Shown here piece after piece: positions 45,402 to 53,682 of a stretch of 64,000 bases of DNA. The position numbers were made by a program, and so were the translations under genes. Within the stretch, counting starts at the first letter, position 1. Each line of letters opens with the position of its first letter. The stretch is from Bacteroides cutis (GTDB lineage: Bacteria > Bacteroidota > Bacteroidia > Bacteroidales > Bacteroidaceae). The notes beneath the pieces are model-generated. The model worked only from the letters and a program-made list of their open reading frames with translations. It was not told the DNA's origin and ran no database searches. The stretch spans positions 62,001 through 126,000 of the forward strand of contig NZ_OEST01000005.1 of the NCBI RefSeq assembly GCF_900241005.1. The letters run 5' to 3'.

Positions 45402-46229
45402 ATGGAAGTACAAGCCAATTATATCAAACGTATCGAAATACACGGACTGTGGCATCGGTACAACATCGCCTGGGAGCTCCGCCCGGACGTCAACATACTC
45501 TCCGGTATCAACGGAGTGGGGAAAACCACTATCCTGAACAGTTCGGTCAACTATTTGGAACAGACTTCCGGTGAAATGAAGAATGATGAAAAAAACGGTG
45601 TTCGTGTTTTCTTCGATAATCCTGAAGCGACTTTTATACCTTACGACGTGATCCGTAGTTATGACCGTCCTCTCATCATGGGTGATTTTACCGCCCATAT
45701 GGCGGATCCCAATGTGAAGTCGGAATTGGACTGGCAACTCTACCTGCTTCAGCGTCGTTATCTCGACTATCAGGTAAACATTGGCAACAAGATGATAGAA
45801 CTTCTCAGCGGTGATGAAAAACAGCGTTCTCTGGCACCTTCATTGTCCGCCCCAAAACGGAAATTTCAGGACCTGATTGATGAACTGTTCAGCTATACTC
45901 GCAAGAAGATAGACCGGAAGAGCAACGATATCGTTTTTTATCAGGATGGAGAACGTCTTTTACCTTATAAGCTCTCTTCCGGTGAAAAGCAGATGTTGGT
46001 AATTCTGCTAACCGTGCTGGTACGTGACGGTGACCATTGTGTACTTTTCATGGACGAGCCTGAGGCATCCCTTCACATCGAGTGGCAACAGAAACTTATC
46101 GGCATGATACGCGAACTGAACCCCAATGTGCAACTTATCCTCACCACTCACTCACCTGCCGTCATCATGGAAGGTTGGCTGGATGCGGTGACGGAAGTTG
46201 AAGAAATTTCAACAGAGATAGAACGATAG
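45402..46229 (+). CDS. AAA/ABC-type ATPase, AriA-like partner of DUF4435
   Basis: This 275-residue ATPase has an ABC/SMC-like core without a long coiled coil: Walker A GINGVGKTT (about 36-44), signature LSSGEKQ (about 191-197), Walker B VLFMDEPEASLHIEW (about 214-228) and H-loop LTTHSPAVI (about 246-254). This is the AAA15/21 type seen in OLD nucleases and in AriA of the PARIS anti-phage system. The next gene, 4 bp away, is a DUF4435 TOPRIM protein, the partner type of AriA. There is no transposase or integrase nearby and composition matches the neighbours, so it may be a stable chromosomal locus with a defence or a housekeeping role. Confidence 0.85.
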   Translation: MEVQANYIKRIEIHGLWHRYNIAWELRPDVNILSGINGVGKTTILNSSVNYLEQTSGEMKNDEKNGVRVFFDNPEATFIPYDVIRSYDRPLIMGDFTAHMADPNVKSELDWQLYLLQRRYLDYQVNIGNKMIELLSGDEKQRSLAPSLSAPKRKFQDLIDELFSYTRKKIDRKSNDIVFYQDGERLLPYKLSSGEKQMLVILLTVLVRDGDHCVLFMDEPEASLHIEWQQKLIGMIRELNPNVQLILTTHSPAVIMEGWLDAVTEVEEISTEIER

Positions 46230-46233
46230 AACG

Positions 46234-47241
46234 ATGGCTACTTCTTTAAGACACAACCTTACTTCCACTTACCTCGATGCCGCCCGCAAACTTTCGCCCA
46301 AAAGAGCCCGCCGACGTATTGTTGCGTATGTGGAGAGTTATGACGACATTGCTTTCTGGCGTACCTTGCTATCCGAGTTCGAAAACGAAGAACGCTATTT
46401 TCAGGTAATGCTTCCTTCCGCCACCTCCCTTGCCAAAGGTAAGAAGATGGTACTGATGAATACCCTGAATACAGCCGAACTGGGACGTAGTTTGATCGCT
46501 TGTGTAGACAGTGACTATGATTTTCTGTTGCAAGGTGCCACTAACATGTCACGCAAGATAAACCGCAATCCTTATATCTTTCAGACTTACGGTTATGCTA
46601 TTGAAAACTTTCACTGTTTTGCCGAAAGTTTGCGTGAGGTTTGTGTGCAGGCTACGCTGAACGATCGTTTTGTTTTGGACTTTCCCGCTTTCCTGAAACG
46701 CTATTCCCAAATAGCCTATCCGTTGTTCCTTTGGAATGTATGGTTCTATCGCCTGCACGATACCCACACGTTTCCCATGTACGACTTCAACAGCTATGTC
46801 CGTTTGCAAGAGATAAATATCCGGCATCCCTACAGTGCCTTGGACCGGATGCAGCGTACAGTATCGGCAAAATTATCCGAGATGCGTGCCCGTTTTCCGA
46901 GATATATCGATCCGATAAAGAAAATGGGGCAAGAACTGGAACGTCTTGGTCTGACTCCAGATACCACTTATCTCTATATGCAGGGGCATCACATCATGGA
47001 CTGTGTAGTGCTGAAGATTTTAATTCCCGTCTGTACCGTACTGCGCCGTGAACGTGAACAAGAAATCAAGCGTCTGGCAGAACACAATGAGCAGTTCCGT
47101 AACGAGCTGACCGGTTATGAAAACAGCCAGGTCAATGTAGCCGTGATGCTGAAAAAAAACAGCGGCTATAAGAACCTTTACCTATATCAGTGGTTGAAAG
47201 AAGATATACGTGAGTTTTTAGAGTTGCCTCCTGTACCCTGA
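46234..47241 (+). CDS. DUF4435 (TOPRIM-fold) protein, AriB-like
   Basis: This 335-residue protein carries the DUF4435 domain. TOPRIM residues are visible: Glu34 in AYVESYDDIAFW (the VExxxD-type motif) and Asp92/Asp94 in ACVDSDYDFL (DxD). In AriB of PARIS, the DUF4435/TOPRIM nuclease is released by the ATPase on sensing a phage trigger and causes growth arrest; OLD nucleases have the same two modules in one chain. The middle has conserved aromatic-rich segments (FQTYGYAIENFHCFAESL) and the C terminus is a helical/coiled segment. The gene is 4 bp after the ATPase, so the pair is one operon. The function is inferred from family and pairing only. Confidence 0.83.
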   Translation: MATSLRHNLTSTYLDAARKLSPKRARRRIVAYVESYDDIAFWRTLLSEFENEERYFQVMLPSATSLAKGKKMVLMNTLNTAELGRSLIACVDSDYDFLLQGATNMSRKINRNPYIFQTYGYAIENFHCFAESLREVCVQATLNDRFVLDFPAFLKRYSQIAYPLFLWNVWFYRLHDTHTFPMYDFNSYVRLQEINIRHPYSALDRMQRTVSAKLSEMRARFPRYIDPIKKMGQELERLGLTPDTTYLYMQGHHIMDCVVLKILIPVCTVLRREREQEIKRLAEHNEQFRNELTGYENSQVNVAVMLKKNSGYKNLYLYQWLKEDIREFLELPPVP

Positions 47242-47382
47242 GTAGGAGAAGAGGATTACTCCATAAACGGATTGATAGTTGAGTGTGCAACTAAATAGAT
47301 TTTCTATAAGTACATTAATGATGAATATCAACTTAATGAAATTATTTTTTCTTCCCCTTTAGGGAAGACGAAGGGTAAAATT

Positions 47383-48636
47383 ATGGAAATATTGCAGAGC
47401 ATTGATAATCTTTTGATATCTTGGGGAATATCTCCTTCCTTGGCTGATAGCCTCGACCAATTCATCGCATTTGCGCTGGTACTTGTCATTGCGTTTCTGG
47501 CAGATGCCGTATGCCGTCATATCTTATTGAAAATAGTGGCGCATCTGGTGCGGAAGACTAAAGCTACATGGGACGATATCGTATTCGACCATAAAGTGAT
47601 GGTACACCTCAGCCGCATGGTAGCTCCCGTTATCATTTATATCTTTGTCCCCGTAGCATTTGCGGAGGCGGGTTCGGCTACTCTGGCTTTTATCCAGCGT
47701 ATCTGTCTCATTTATATTATCATAACTTTCCTGAGTTTCATAAACTCTTTCCTGAAAGCCGTTTATACGGTATATAGTGCCAAGGAACAGCTTCGTGACC
47801 GCCCTTTGAAGGGAATGCTCCAAACTGTTCAGGTCATCCTATGGTTTGTAGGAGCTATCGTCATCGTGAGTATCCTCATCAATAAATCGCCTGTCTCACT
47901 GCTTGCCGGTTTGGGTGCGTCGGCAGCCATCCTGATGTTGGTATTTAAAGATAGCATCATGGGCTTTGTTTCCGGTGTACAGCTCTCCGCCAACGATATG
48001 CTGAAAGTAGGCGACTGGATTGCAATGCCCAAGTATGGTGCGGACGGTACGGTAATAGAAGTCACCCTGAACACTGTGAAAGTGCGTAATTGGGATAACA
48101 CCATTGTTACTATTCCCCCTTATCTGCTTGTGAGCGACTCCTTCCAGAACTGGCGCGGTATGCGTGAGAGTGGAGGACGGCGTGTAAAGCGTTCCATCAA
48201 CATCGATATGACGAGTGTCAAGTTCTGTACTCCGGAGATGTTGGCGAAGTATCGTAAAATCCGTCTTTTGAAAGATTACGTAGAACATACTGAGCAAGTT
48301 ATTGCAGACTATAATGAAAAGAACCATATTGATAATTCTATCCTCGTCAACGGTCGCCGCCAAACCAACTTGGGTGTCTTCCGTGCCTATCTGACCGCTT
48401 ATCTGAAAAGTCTCCCCGATGTCAATCAGGAGCTTACTTGCATGGTACGCCAACTACAACCCACCGACCACGGTATCCCTATGGAGCTTTACTTCTTCTG
48501 TTCTCTCAAAGATTGGGTGCCATACGAAGGTGTACAAGCCGATGTCTTCGACCATGTACTTGCCATCATTCCCGAATTTGATTTGCAGGTATTCCAATCA
48601 CCGTCAGGAAGAGACTTTCAGAGGGCATTCTCTTGA
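47383..48636 (+). CDS. Mechanosensitive ion channel, MscS family (YbdG-like)
   Basis: This 417-residue protein has several N-terminal membrane segments and the MscS pore helix plus beta domain: GLGASAAILMLVFKDSIMGFVSGVQLSANDMLKVGDWIAMPKYGADGTVIEVTLNTVKVRNWDNTIVTIPPYLLVS. The C-terminal region (FRAYLTAYLKSLPDVNQELTCMVRQLQPTDHGIPMELYFFC) matches YbdG-type channels more than MscS itself. It releases solutes on osmotic downshift. It stands alone with a 140-bp AT-rich upstream gap containing a short TTCCC/GGGAA hairpin. Confidence 0.93.
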   Translation: MEILQSIDNLLISWGISPSLADSLDQFIAFALVLVIAFLADAVCRHILLKIVAHLVRKTKATWDDIVFDHKVMVHLSRMVAPVIIYIFVPVAFAEAGSATLAFIQRICLIYIIITFLSFINSFLKAVYTVYSAKEQLRDRPLKGMLQTVQVILWFVGAIVIVSILINKSPVSLLAGLGASAAILMLVFKDSIMGFVSGVQLSANDMLKVGDWIAMPKYGADGTVIEVTLNTVKVRNWDNTIVTIPPYLLVSDSFQNWRGMRESGGRRVKRSINIDMTSVKFCTPEMLAKYRKIRLLKDYVEHTEQVIADYNEKNHIDNSILVNGRRQTNLGVFRAYLTAYLKSLPDVNQELTCMVRQLQPTDHGIPMELYFFCSLKDWVPYEGVQADVFDHVLAIIPEFDLQVFQSPSGRDFQRAFS

Positions 48637-48963
48637 TGTGTTTAGTTGAAGGAACTGCTTATATATCTGTTGCTTTTCTCATCTATACTTAGTATCTTTA
48701 AGCCCTATATCGAAAGATAATAACTACCGGAACTTTTCTTCCAAAACATCCCCATGTTATACGATAAAACATCCGGGTGTTTTATGTGAAAACATCCCCA
48801 TGTTTTGGGGTACAACATCCGGGTGTTTTAGGCTTTTAGTCGTAATGTCTAAGGTACTCGGGCGTAATGTCGAAAGCATTCAGTCGTAATATCGCAGATA
48901 TTCGATGTTGATATCACAAATGTTGGGTAAGAATATCTTATAAACTTAAAGATTTAAATCTGT
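48637..48963. other. Gene-free spacer with hairpin and tandem-repeat array
   Basis: No coding region is visible. It contains the 46-bp tandem hairpin unit at 48743-48834, and then about 25-bp-spaced copies of CGTAATGTC-type sequence (48841-48849, 48863-48871 and CGTAATATC 48886-48894). It lies directly upstream of the HU-like protein gene. Confidence 0.7.
48743..48834. repeat. Two tandem 46-bp units, each with two hairpins
   Basis: Each unit contains AAAACATCCCCATGTT, whose arms AACAT/ATGTT pair around CCCC, and AACATCCGGGTGTTT, an almost perfect palindrome. Matching bases recur at an exact 46-bp period (48743 and 48789; 48770 and 48816). Confidence 0.8.
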
Positions 48964-49401
48964 ATGTCAATGAATTATGTAGTCCGCAAGAAAGTGGACA
49001 AGAGTGGAGATAAAGAAGTGGTGCGTTACTATGCCGCATCGAAAGTGTTACAACCCGAACCGGTGAGCAACGATGAAATTGCGGCAAGGCTTGCGGAGAT
49101 GAGTTCATTGCAAACGGGTGATGCACAGTCCGTATTGATACAGCTTCCAGACATCATTGCCGATTTTCTGGCAAGTGGCCGTACTGTGAATATCAAGGGT
49201 TTGGGTAACTTCTTTCCCGCCATTACCAGCGAACCTGTAGAACGGATAGAAGACTGTACGGCAGACAAGGTACGTGTTTCGCGTATTTGCTTCAAGGCGG
49301 CAAGCGGCTTTATGCAGCGTATTTACCGACATTTGGATTTGTTCAGTTTCCAGGTGCAGGATTTGAAAAAGGAACTGAAGAAGAAAGATAAGGGAGTTTA
49401 A
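48964..49401 (+). CDS. HU-like DNA-binding protein (HU-HIG domain)
   Basis: This 145-residue protein has the Bacteroidota HU-HIG layout: an N-terminal basic beta segment (MNYVVRKKVDKSGDKEVVRYYAASKV), the HU helices (SNDEIAARLAEMSSLQTGDAQSVLIQLPDIIADFLASGRTVNIKGLGNFFPAITS) and a C-terminal charged coiled-coil tail (LKKELKKKDKGV). ATG 48964 or ATG 48970 could be used; they differ by two residues. Members bind DNA as nucleoid-associated proteins. The upstream hairpin array could be its target or a leader element. A bidirectional terminator follows. Confidence 0.88.
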   Translation: MSMNYVVRKKVDKSGDKEVVRYYAASKVLQPEPVSNDEIAARLAEMSSLQTGDAQSVLIQLPDIIADFLASGRTVNIKGLGNFFPAITSEPVERIEDCTADKVRVSRICFKAASGFMQRIYRHLDLFSFQVQDLKKELKKKDKGV

Positions 49402-49420
49402 TCGCTTCTATAAAAAAACG

Positions 49421-49457
49421 ACCTGCACATTGACCGGAGTTGTGCAGGCTGTTTTTT
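49421..49457. terminator. Bidirectional terminator between convergent genes
   Basis: CCTGCAC pairs with GTGCAGG; an A run precedes and TTTTTT follows, so it can serve both the HU-like gene and the beta-helix lipoprotein gene. Confidence 0.8.
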
Positions 49458-49502
49458 ACCTTAATAAGACCTGGATAGGAAGAATTTGGATATCTTTCTA
49501 TT

Positions 49503-50666
49503 TTATTTCACCCAGTTACCCGCCATCCAGTTGCACTCAGCCTTGATGTCACTGAATGAAGTATATTTCAGTGAAGTGTCGATCGTGTTTCCGGCAGCAA
49601 CGAAAGCATCGTTCGTATAGATGTTCTTTTCACTTTTCAGTTCGGAGTCTACCGTCATGTTTATTAGTTTGGAAATCCCGTTCTTCAAGGCATTTTCTGT
49701 TTCGTCGCTTTCCAGGGTTACGGCGTTATTCTTGCCGCAGACTTTGGCGCCGTCAATGTTGACTTGAGTACCGCGGCGTAGACGGATACCCCGTTTGTTT
49801 TCGGTGGATCCGTTGCCTACAAGGATCAGGTTTTTCAGTGTCGGGTGCGCGATGGGAGTGGCGGTGAAGTCGTTCTCATAGTTGTCGGCTTCGATGAGGC
49901 AGTCACAGTCGTATCCTAATGTGGCTTCCGGTTCCTGATAGGCTACGAGGTTTGTGCCCGTACCTCTCCAACCTTCGGTCCAGTCGTATGAGTCGTCACT
50001 ACAGCTCACTACTACCATGTTGCTGATATTGACAGTGCCGCCGAAGAACTCGAAACCATCATCGGAACCTTTGTAGGCTTCACAATGGTCAACAGTGGTG
50101 CCGCTACCTACCCCGTAGAATGTGATGCCGTTGGCTTCTTTCTCGGGATTGAAAGCGTAACCGCTGTATTCTACACGTACATATCTCAATATGCCTGAAT
50201 TGTCGGTATCATTATCGCCACCATAGACCGCATCGCCGATTTCGGATACTCCCGAACCTACGTTGGTTTGCGCTTTGCCGCAAATGTGGATACCGCCCCA
50301 TGCGCCGGGAGCTTTTAGGTCGCTGGTCATCACTATGGGCTTGTCTGCCGTACCTACCGCATTGATTTTGCCTCCTTGTTTGATGAGGATATAGTCTACG
50401 ATATCATCGTCACCGATGGCGGTGATGGTTACACCTTCTTCGATGTTCAGCGTCGCACCGTTCTCTACGATATACTCGCCGCTCAATTTGTAGGAGTTGC
50501 CGGCTTTCAGGGTGACGTCCGAGGTGGTGGAACCTTTCAGGGTGGCACCGTTCTCGATTGCATTACCGTCAGGATTTCCATCATCTTCGTTATCACTACA
50601 TGCGGTGAAGAAGAACATTCCGGCTACCAGTGCCCAAGAATACAATTTCAAATTTAAAGATTTCAT
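49503..50666 (-). CDS. Right-handed parallel beta-helix lipoprotein paired with a TonB receptor
   Basis: This 387-residue protein has a lipoprotein signal peptide (SWALVAGMFFFTAC) and an acidic export-like start (SDNEDDGNPDG). The mature part is beta-helix-like: KLSGEYIVENGATLNIEEGVTITAIGDDD, then repeated strands (GILRYVRVEYSGYAF, ITFYGVGSGTTVDHCEAYKGSDDGFEFFGGTVNISNMVVVSCSDDSYDW). Repeated DDGFEFFGG and DDSYDW motifs suggest metal or sugar contacts. Proteins of this type occur downstream of TonB receptors without SusD. It lies 72 bp after the receptor on the same strand and would be its surface partner. No enzyme family is assigned. Confidence 0.82.
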   Translation of the reverse strand: MKSLNLKLYSWALVAGMFFFTACSDNEDDGNPDGNAIENGATLKGSTTSDVTLKAGNSYKLSGEYIVENGATLNIEEGVTITAIGDDDIVDYILIKQGGKINAVGTADKPIVMTSDLKAPGAWGGIHICGKAQTNVGSGVSEIGDAVYGGDNDTDNSGILRYVRVEYSGYAFNPEKEANGITFYGVGSGTTVDHCEAYKGSDDGFEFFGGTVNISNMVVVSCSDDSYDWTEGWRGTGTNLVAYQEPEATLGYDCDCLIEADNYENDFTATPIAHPTLKNLILVGNGSTENKRGIRLRRGTQVNIDGAKVCGKNNAVTLESDETENALKNGISKLINMTVDSELKSEKNIYTNDAFVAAGNTIDTSLKYTSFSDIKAECNWMAGNWVK

Positions 50667-50738
50667 AATTCAATTCGTTTAGTTAATAATGGTTTGTAAT
50701 AATTGATTATACTTTTTTATTAGAGCAGGGGAGAGATC

Positions 50739-53489
50739 TCAGAAATTATAACTTACCCCTATCTCAAAGTTTGTTCCTTTTTTGTAGCGTTCCACTTCGA
50801 TATTCTGCCCTGTTTTCGGTACATCTTGTTTGAAGACGATATCGCGGTTCAGCAGATCGTTTACCTGTGCCCTGATGCTGAAACGTTTGTTGAAGTTGTA
50901 ACCGGCATTAAAGTTCAGCGTGTGCACGGCTTGTTGTTTCACGTCGCCCAGGCCGGATATGCCTACCGAATGGATGCGGCTGCCTTGAAGATTGTATAAC
51001 AAAGCGAGATTCAGCAGCCGGTCTTCGCCGAAGCGGGGAGAGTAGGTGAGGTCGGCATTCACCAGGATAGGTGATGCGCCTTGCAGCGAACGTTCCTTGT
51101 TGGTATAGGCCCCACTTTCGGGTAACTTTACGTTGGTATACATGTAGCTGACATTGGCACCCAACCGCAGGTCTCGTACCAGCTGTTTGCGGAACTCCAC
51201 TTCTACGCCACCTGCCATACCGTTGTCTGCATTGTGGAAAGAGTGTATCGTACTGCCGCCGTTAAGCATCTGGGTGCGCTCTATCGGCTTGTCCAAGTAT
51301 TTGAAATAACCGGTAAGGGAAAGCATGTCACCATTTTTCTTGAAGAGTTCGTAACGCAAATCAAAGTTGAGATTATATCCGTTCTGTAGCTCTGCATTAC
51401 CTCGTATTTGTGCCGAACCGTAGGATTCCTGATAGAGGAACGGTGCCATTTCGATGAATGAGGGACGGGTGACGGTACGTGAAACGGAGAAACGGATGTT
51501 GTTTCCTTCGTTCACGGCATACCGCAGATTTAGGGTGGGGAAGATATCGTTCTTGTCCAGGTTACGGCGTTTGGAGTACTTCTCTCCTCCGTCTGTGGCA
51601 TATTTTACCCATTGTTTACTTATTTCGTACCTTACTCCGAGGTTTACCAGCATGGTTGCTATCGGGTAGAAGTCGGTCGACAGGTATCCGGCGTAAATAT
51701 CATTACCTGCTTTGTAACTCTCGTAGGGATACATGTAGCGTCCTACACTGATGTTTCCGTTGGCGATGTTTTCCTGATTAAGGAAGCTGTCCGTATCATA
51801 AATATCCGTAATGGCCGGTTTCAGTTTCCTTACGTCGTAGTAAAAGCGCGTACCTGCGTAGTCGCGGTTCTTATCTTTATAGTTGAAACCTACTTTTACG
51901 GAGTTCTGTTCGTTCCATTTCCATGTCAGGCCGAGATTGGCATTCCATTCTTTTTCATTCAACTCGCCGAAATAGCGTGCGGTTTCCTGTTGGTTCAGTG
52001 TGAATAAGCTGAGGGAACCTTGACTGTTCCTGATATACATCACTTGGCGGCGATCGGGTTCTTCACTGCCGGTTTTGCCGTAAGACCCTCCCCAAGTCAG
52101 TTCCCATTGCCCGTGTTCACCAAAGTTATGTAAACCGTTCAACTGGTGGTTTTGCAAAGTATAGATGTGGGTGATGTTGTTACTGCCGGTCAACTCGTAG
52201 CCTTCGGCATCGTTACCCTCACGGCTTTGATAGGTGTCGCTGGCATTGCGGGCATAGAAGAAGGTATAACCGATACGGTCGTGCTTACGCAGTGTGTAGC
52301 CCAGATAACCTAACGCTGCCAGCTTTAGTTCGTCTGTATAACCGTTGTAGCTGAAGTTGTCCAATGCGTTTCCGTTGGCTTCCAGGGTTTTGTAGAACGC
52401 ATTGTTCATGGTCTGGTGCCCGTTGCCTGCACTGATGGAGGCGATGACACTCAATGTTTGGTTGTTGATGTTGAAGTTCCTGCCAAGGCCGATGTTTCCA
52501 CCCAGTTCGGGTAGGGAGGTTTTCTTGTTTACGGCAAACGAGGTATTGAATATGTCTTTGGTCTTTACGTATTCATTGAATTCCGTTCTGCTCATATCCA
52601 GGGCTGCCCGGTCCATCGACGGATTTCTGAAAAGTGAGCCGTCGCGGTCCATACGGTAGAAGTCCTTGCCTGTCGTATTGAATTTACCTCCGGTATTCAG
52701 ACTGATAGTGAAGAAGTTGTCGGGTACATTCTCTTTGGTGCTGATGTCGATGTGCGCTCCGGAATAGTCGGCAAAGGCACCGGCATCATATACTTTACTC
52801 ACGGTGATGTTCTGTACGGTACTCGAGGGGAAAAGGTCGAGTGGAATAAGTTTGTTGTCCGGGTTGGGTGAGGCGATGGGAAGCCCGTTCAGGGTGGTGG
52901 TACTATATCGGTCGCCTAGTCCGCGAACAATCAGTTGTCCGGCACTGGCAATGGAGATGCCTGTTATCTTTTTTACTCCTTCTTCCACATTGCTGATCCC
53001 CTTGATGCTCATCTCTTTGGCTCCCAGGTTCTCGATGGCAAGCGTCGCCTTCTGTCGTTCCATTTGCAAGGCACGTTCACCTTCCAAGTTCTTTTGGGCT
53101 ATTACCGATACTTCTCCCAGTGCCTGTGCATCGTTCTCCAACTCAAAGTTCAGGATAAGAGTTTCTTTGCCTACCTTTATATTGGTGACTTGAATGTTTT
53201 TGTAACCTATGTATCGTATCTCTATGGTGTAAGTACCATTTTTTACGTCCAATGTATAATTGCCGTCAATGTCGGCTATCACACCCAGTGTGCTGCCTGA
53301 TATCTGTACGGTGGCCCCGGTCAGTGGTTCTTTAGTTTGTTTGTCGGTAATGGTTCCTTTGATGGTACCTGCCATGGCAGTCATTGCAGACAGGGGCAGG
53401 AGTAAAATCAGAAAAAAAATCTTACCTAAATCCAGTTTTTTACTCATCTTTTTAATACGCTTCTTGATTAATACGTCTTTGGGTTTCAT
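50739..53489 (-). CDS. TonB-dependent outer-membrane receptor with carboxypeptidase-regulatory-like N domain
   Basis: The open frame begins at 53543, but a possible -7 box (CATCTTTG, 53509-53516) lies inside that extension, so I prefer ATG 53489 (916 residues); ATG 53447 would also give a good signal peptide (KIFFLILLLPLSAMTAMA). After it comes a carboxypeptidase-regulatory-like domain (GTIKGTITDKQTKEPLTGATVQISGSTLGVIADIDGNYTLDVKNGTYTIEIRYIGYK), then the plug (ISNVEEGVKKITGISIASAGQLIVRGLGDRYSTTTLNGLPIASPNPDNKLIPLDLFPSSTVQNITVSK), and a 22-strand barrel ending in YKKGTNFEIGVSYNF. There is no SusD neighbour; the beta-helix lipoprotein is the partner candidate. The ligand is unknown. Confidence 0.9.
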   Translation of the reverse strand: MKPKDVLIKKRIKKMSKKLDLGKIFFLILLLPLSAMTAMAGTIKGTITDKQTKEPLTGATVQISGSTLGVIADIDGNYTLDVKNGTYTIEIRYIGYKNIQVTNIKVGKETLILNFELENDAQALGEVSVIAQKNLEGERALQMERQKATLAIENLGAKEMSIKGISNVEEGVKKITGISIASAGQLIVRGLGDRYSTTTLNGLPIASPNPDNKLIPLDLFPSSTVQNITVSKVYDAGAFADYSGAHIDISTKENVPDNFFTISLNTGGKFNTTGKDFYRMDRDGSLFRNPSMDRAALDMSRTEFNEYVKTKDIFNTSFAVNKKTSLPELGGNIGLGRNFNINNQTLSVIASISAGNGHQTMNNAFYKTLEANGNALDNFSYNGYTDELKLAALGYLGYTLRKHDRIGYTFFYARNASDTYQSREGNDAEGYELTGSNNITHIYTLQNHQLNGLHNFGEHGQWELTWGGSYGKTGSEEPDRRQVMYIRNSQGSLSLFTLNQQETARYFGELNEKEWNANLGLTWKWNEQNSVKVGFNYKDKNRDYAGTRFYYDVRKLKPAITDIYDTDSFLNQENIANGNISVGRYMYPYESYKAGNDIYAGYLSTDFYPIATMLVNLGVRYEISKQWVKYATDGGEKYSKRRNLDKNDIFPTLNLRYAVNEGNNIRFSVSRTVTRPSFIEMAPFLYQESYGSAQIRGNAELQNGYNLNFDLRYELFKKNGDMLSLTGYFKYLDKPIERTQMLNGGSTIHSFHNADNGMAGGVEVEFRKQLVRDLRLGANVSYMYTNVKLPESGAYTNKERSLQGASPILVNADLTYSPRFGEDRLLNLALLYNLQGSRIHSVGISGLGDVKQQAVHTLNFNAGYNFNKRFSIRAQVNDLLNRDIVFKQDVPKTGQNIEVERYKKGTNFEIGVSYNF

Positions 53490-53651
53490 TCTTTTTTTTA
53501 TTCGTTGCAAAGATGAAGTGATATTATTACGTAAGTAATACATACACTGTACGTTTCATTTTCATATTCGTTACACTCCTGTTACGCCTGCTCTTCATTG
53601 GAAAGAATAGTAAAAAAGAGTTTGAAAACTTGCATATTATACTTTTATCTT

Positions 53652-53659
53652 TAATTTTG
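53652..53659 (+). promoter_or_regulatory. -7 box for the sensor kinase gene (TAATTTTG)
   Basis: An exact TAnnTTTG match 24 bp before the start codon. Confidence 0.45.
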
Positions 53660-53682
53660 TACGTTAAACCAAATTAAAAGAC

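Noticed and set aside
48743..48834. CRISPR array
   Set aside because: Only two 46-bp units with no distinct spacers and no cas genes; the units are hairpin pairs.
50739..53543. Use of the far upstream ATG at 53543 for the TonB receptor
   Set aside because: It would place the signal peptide more than 40 residues from the start and covers a likely promoter box.
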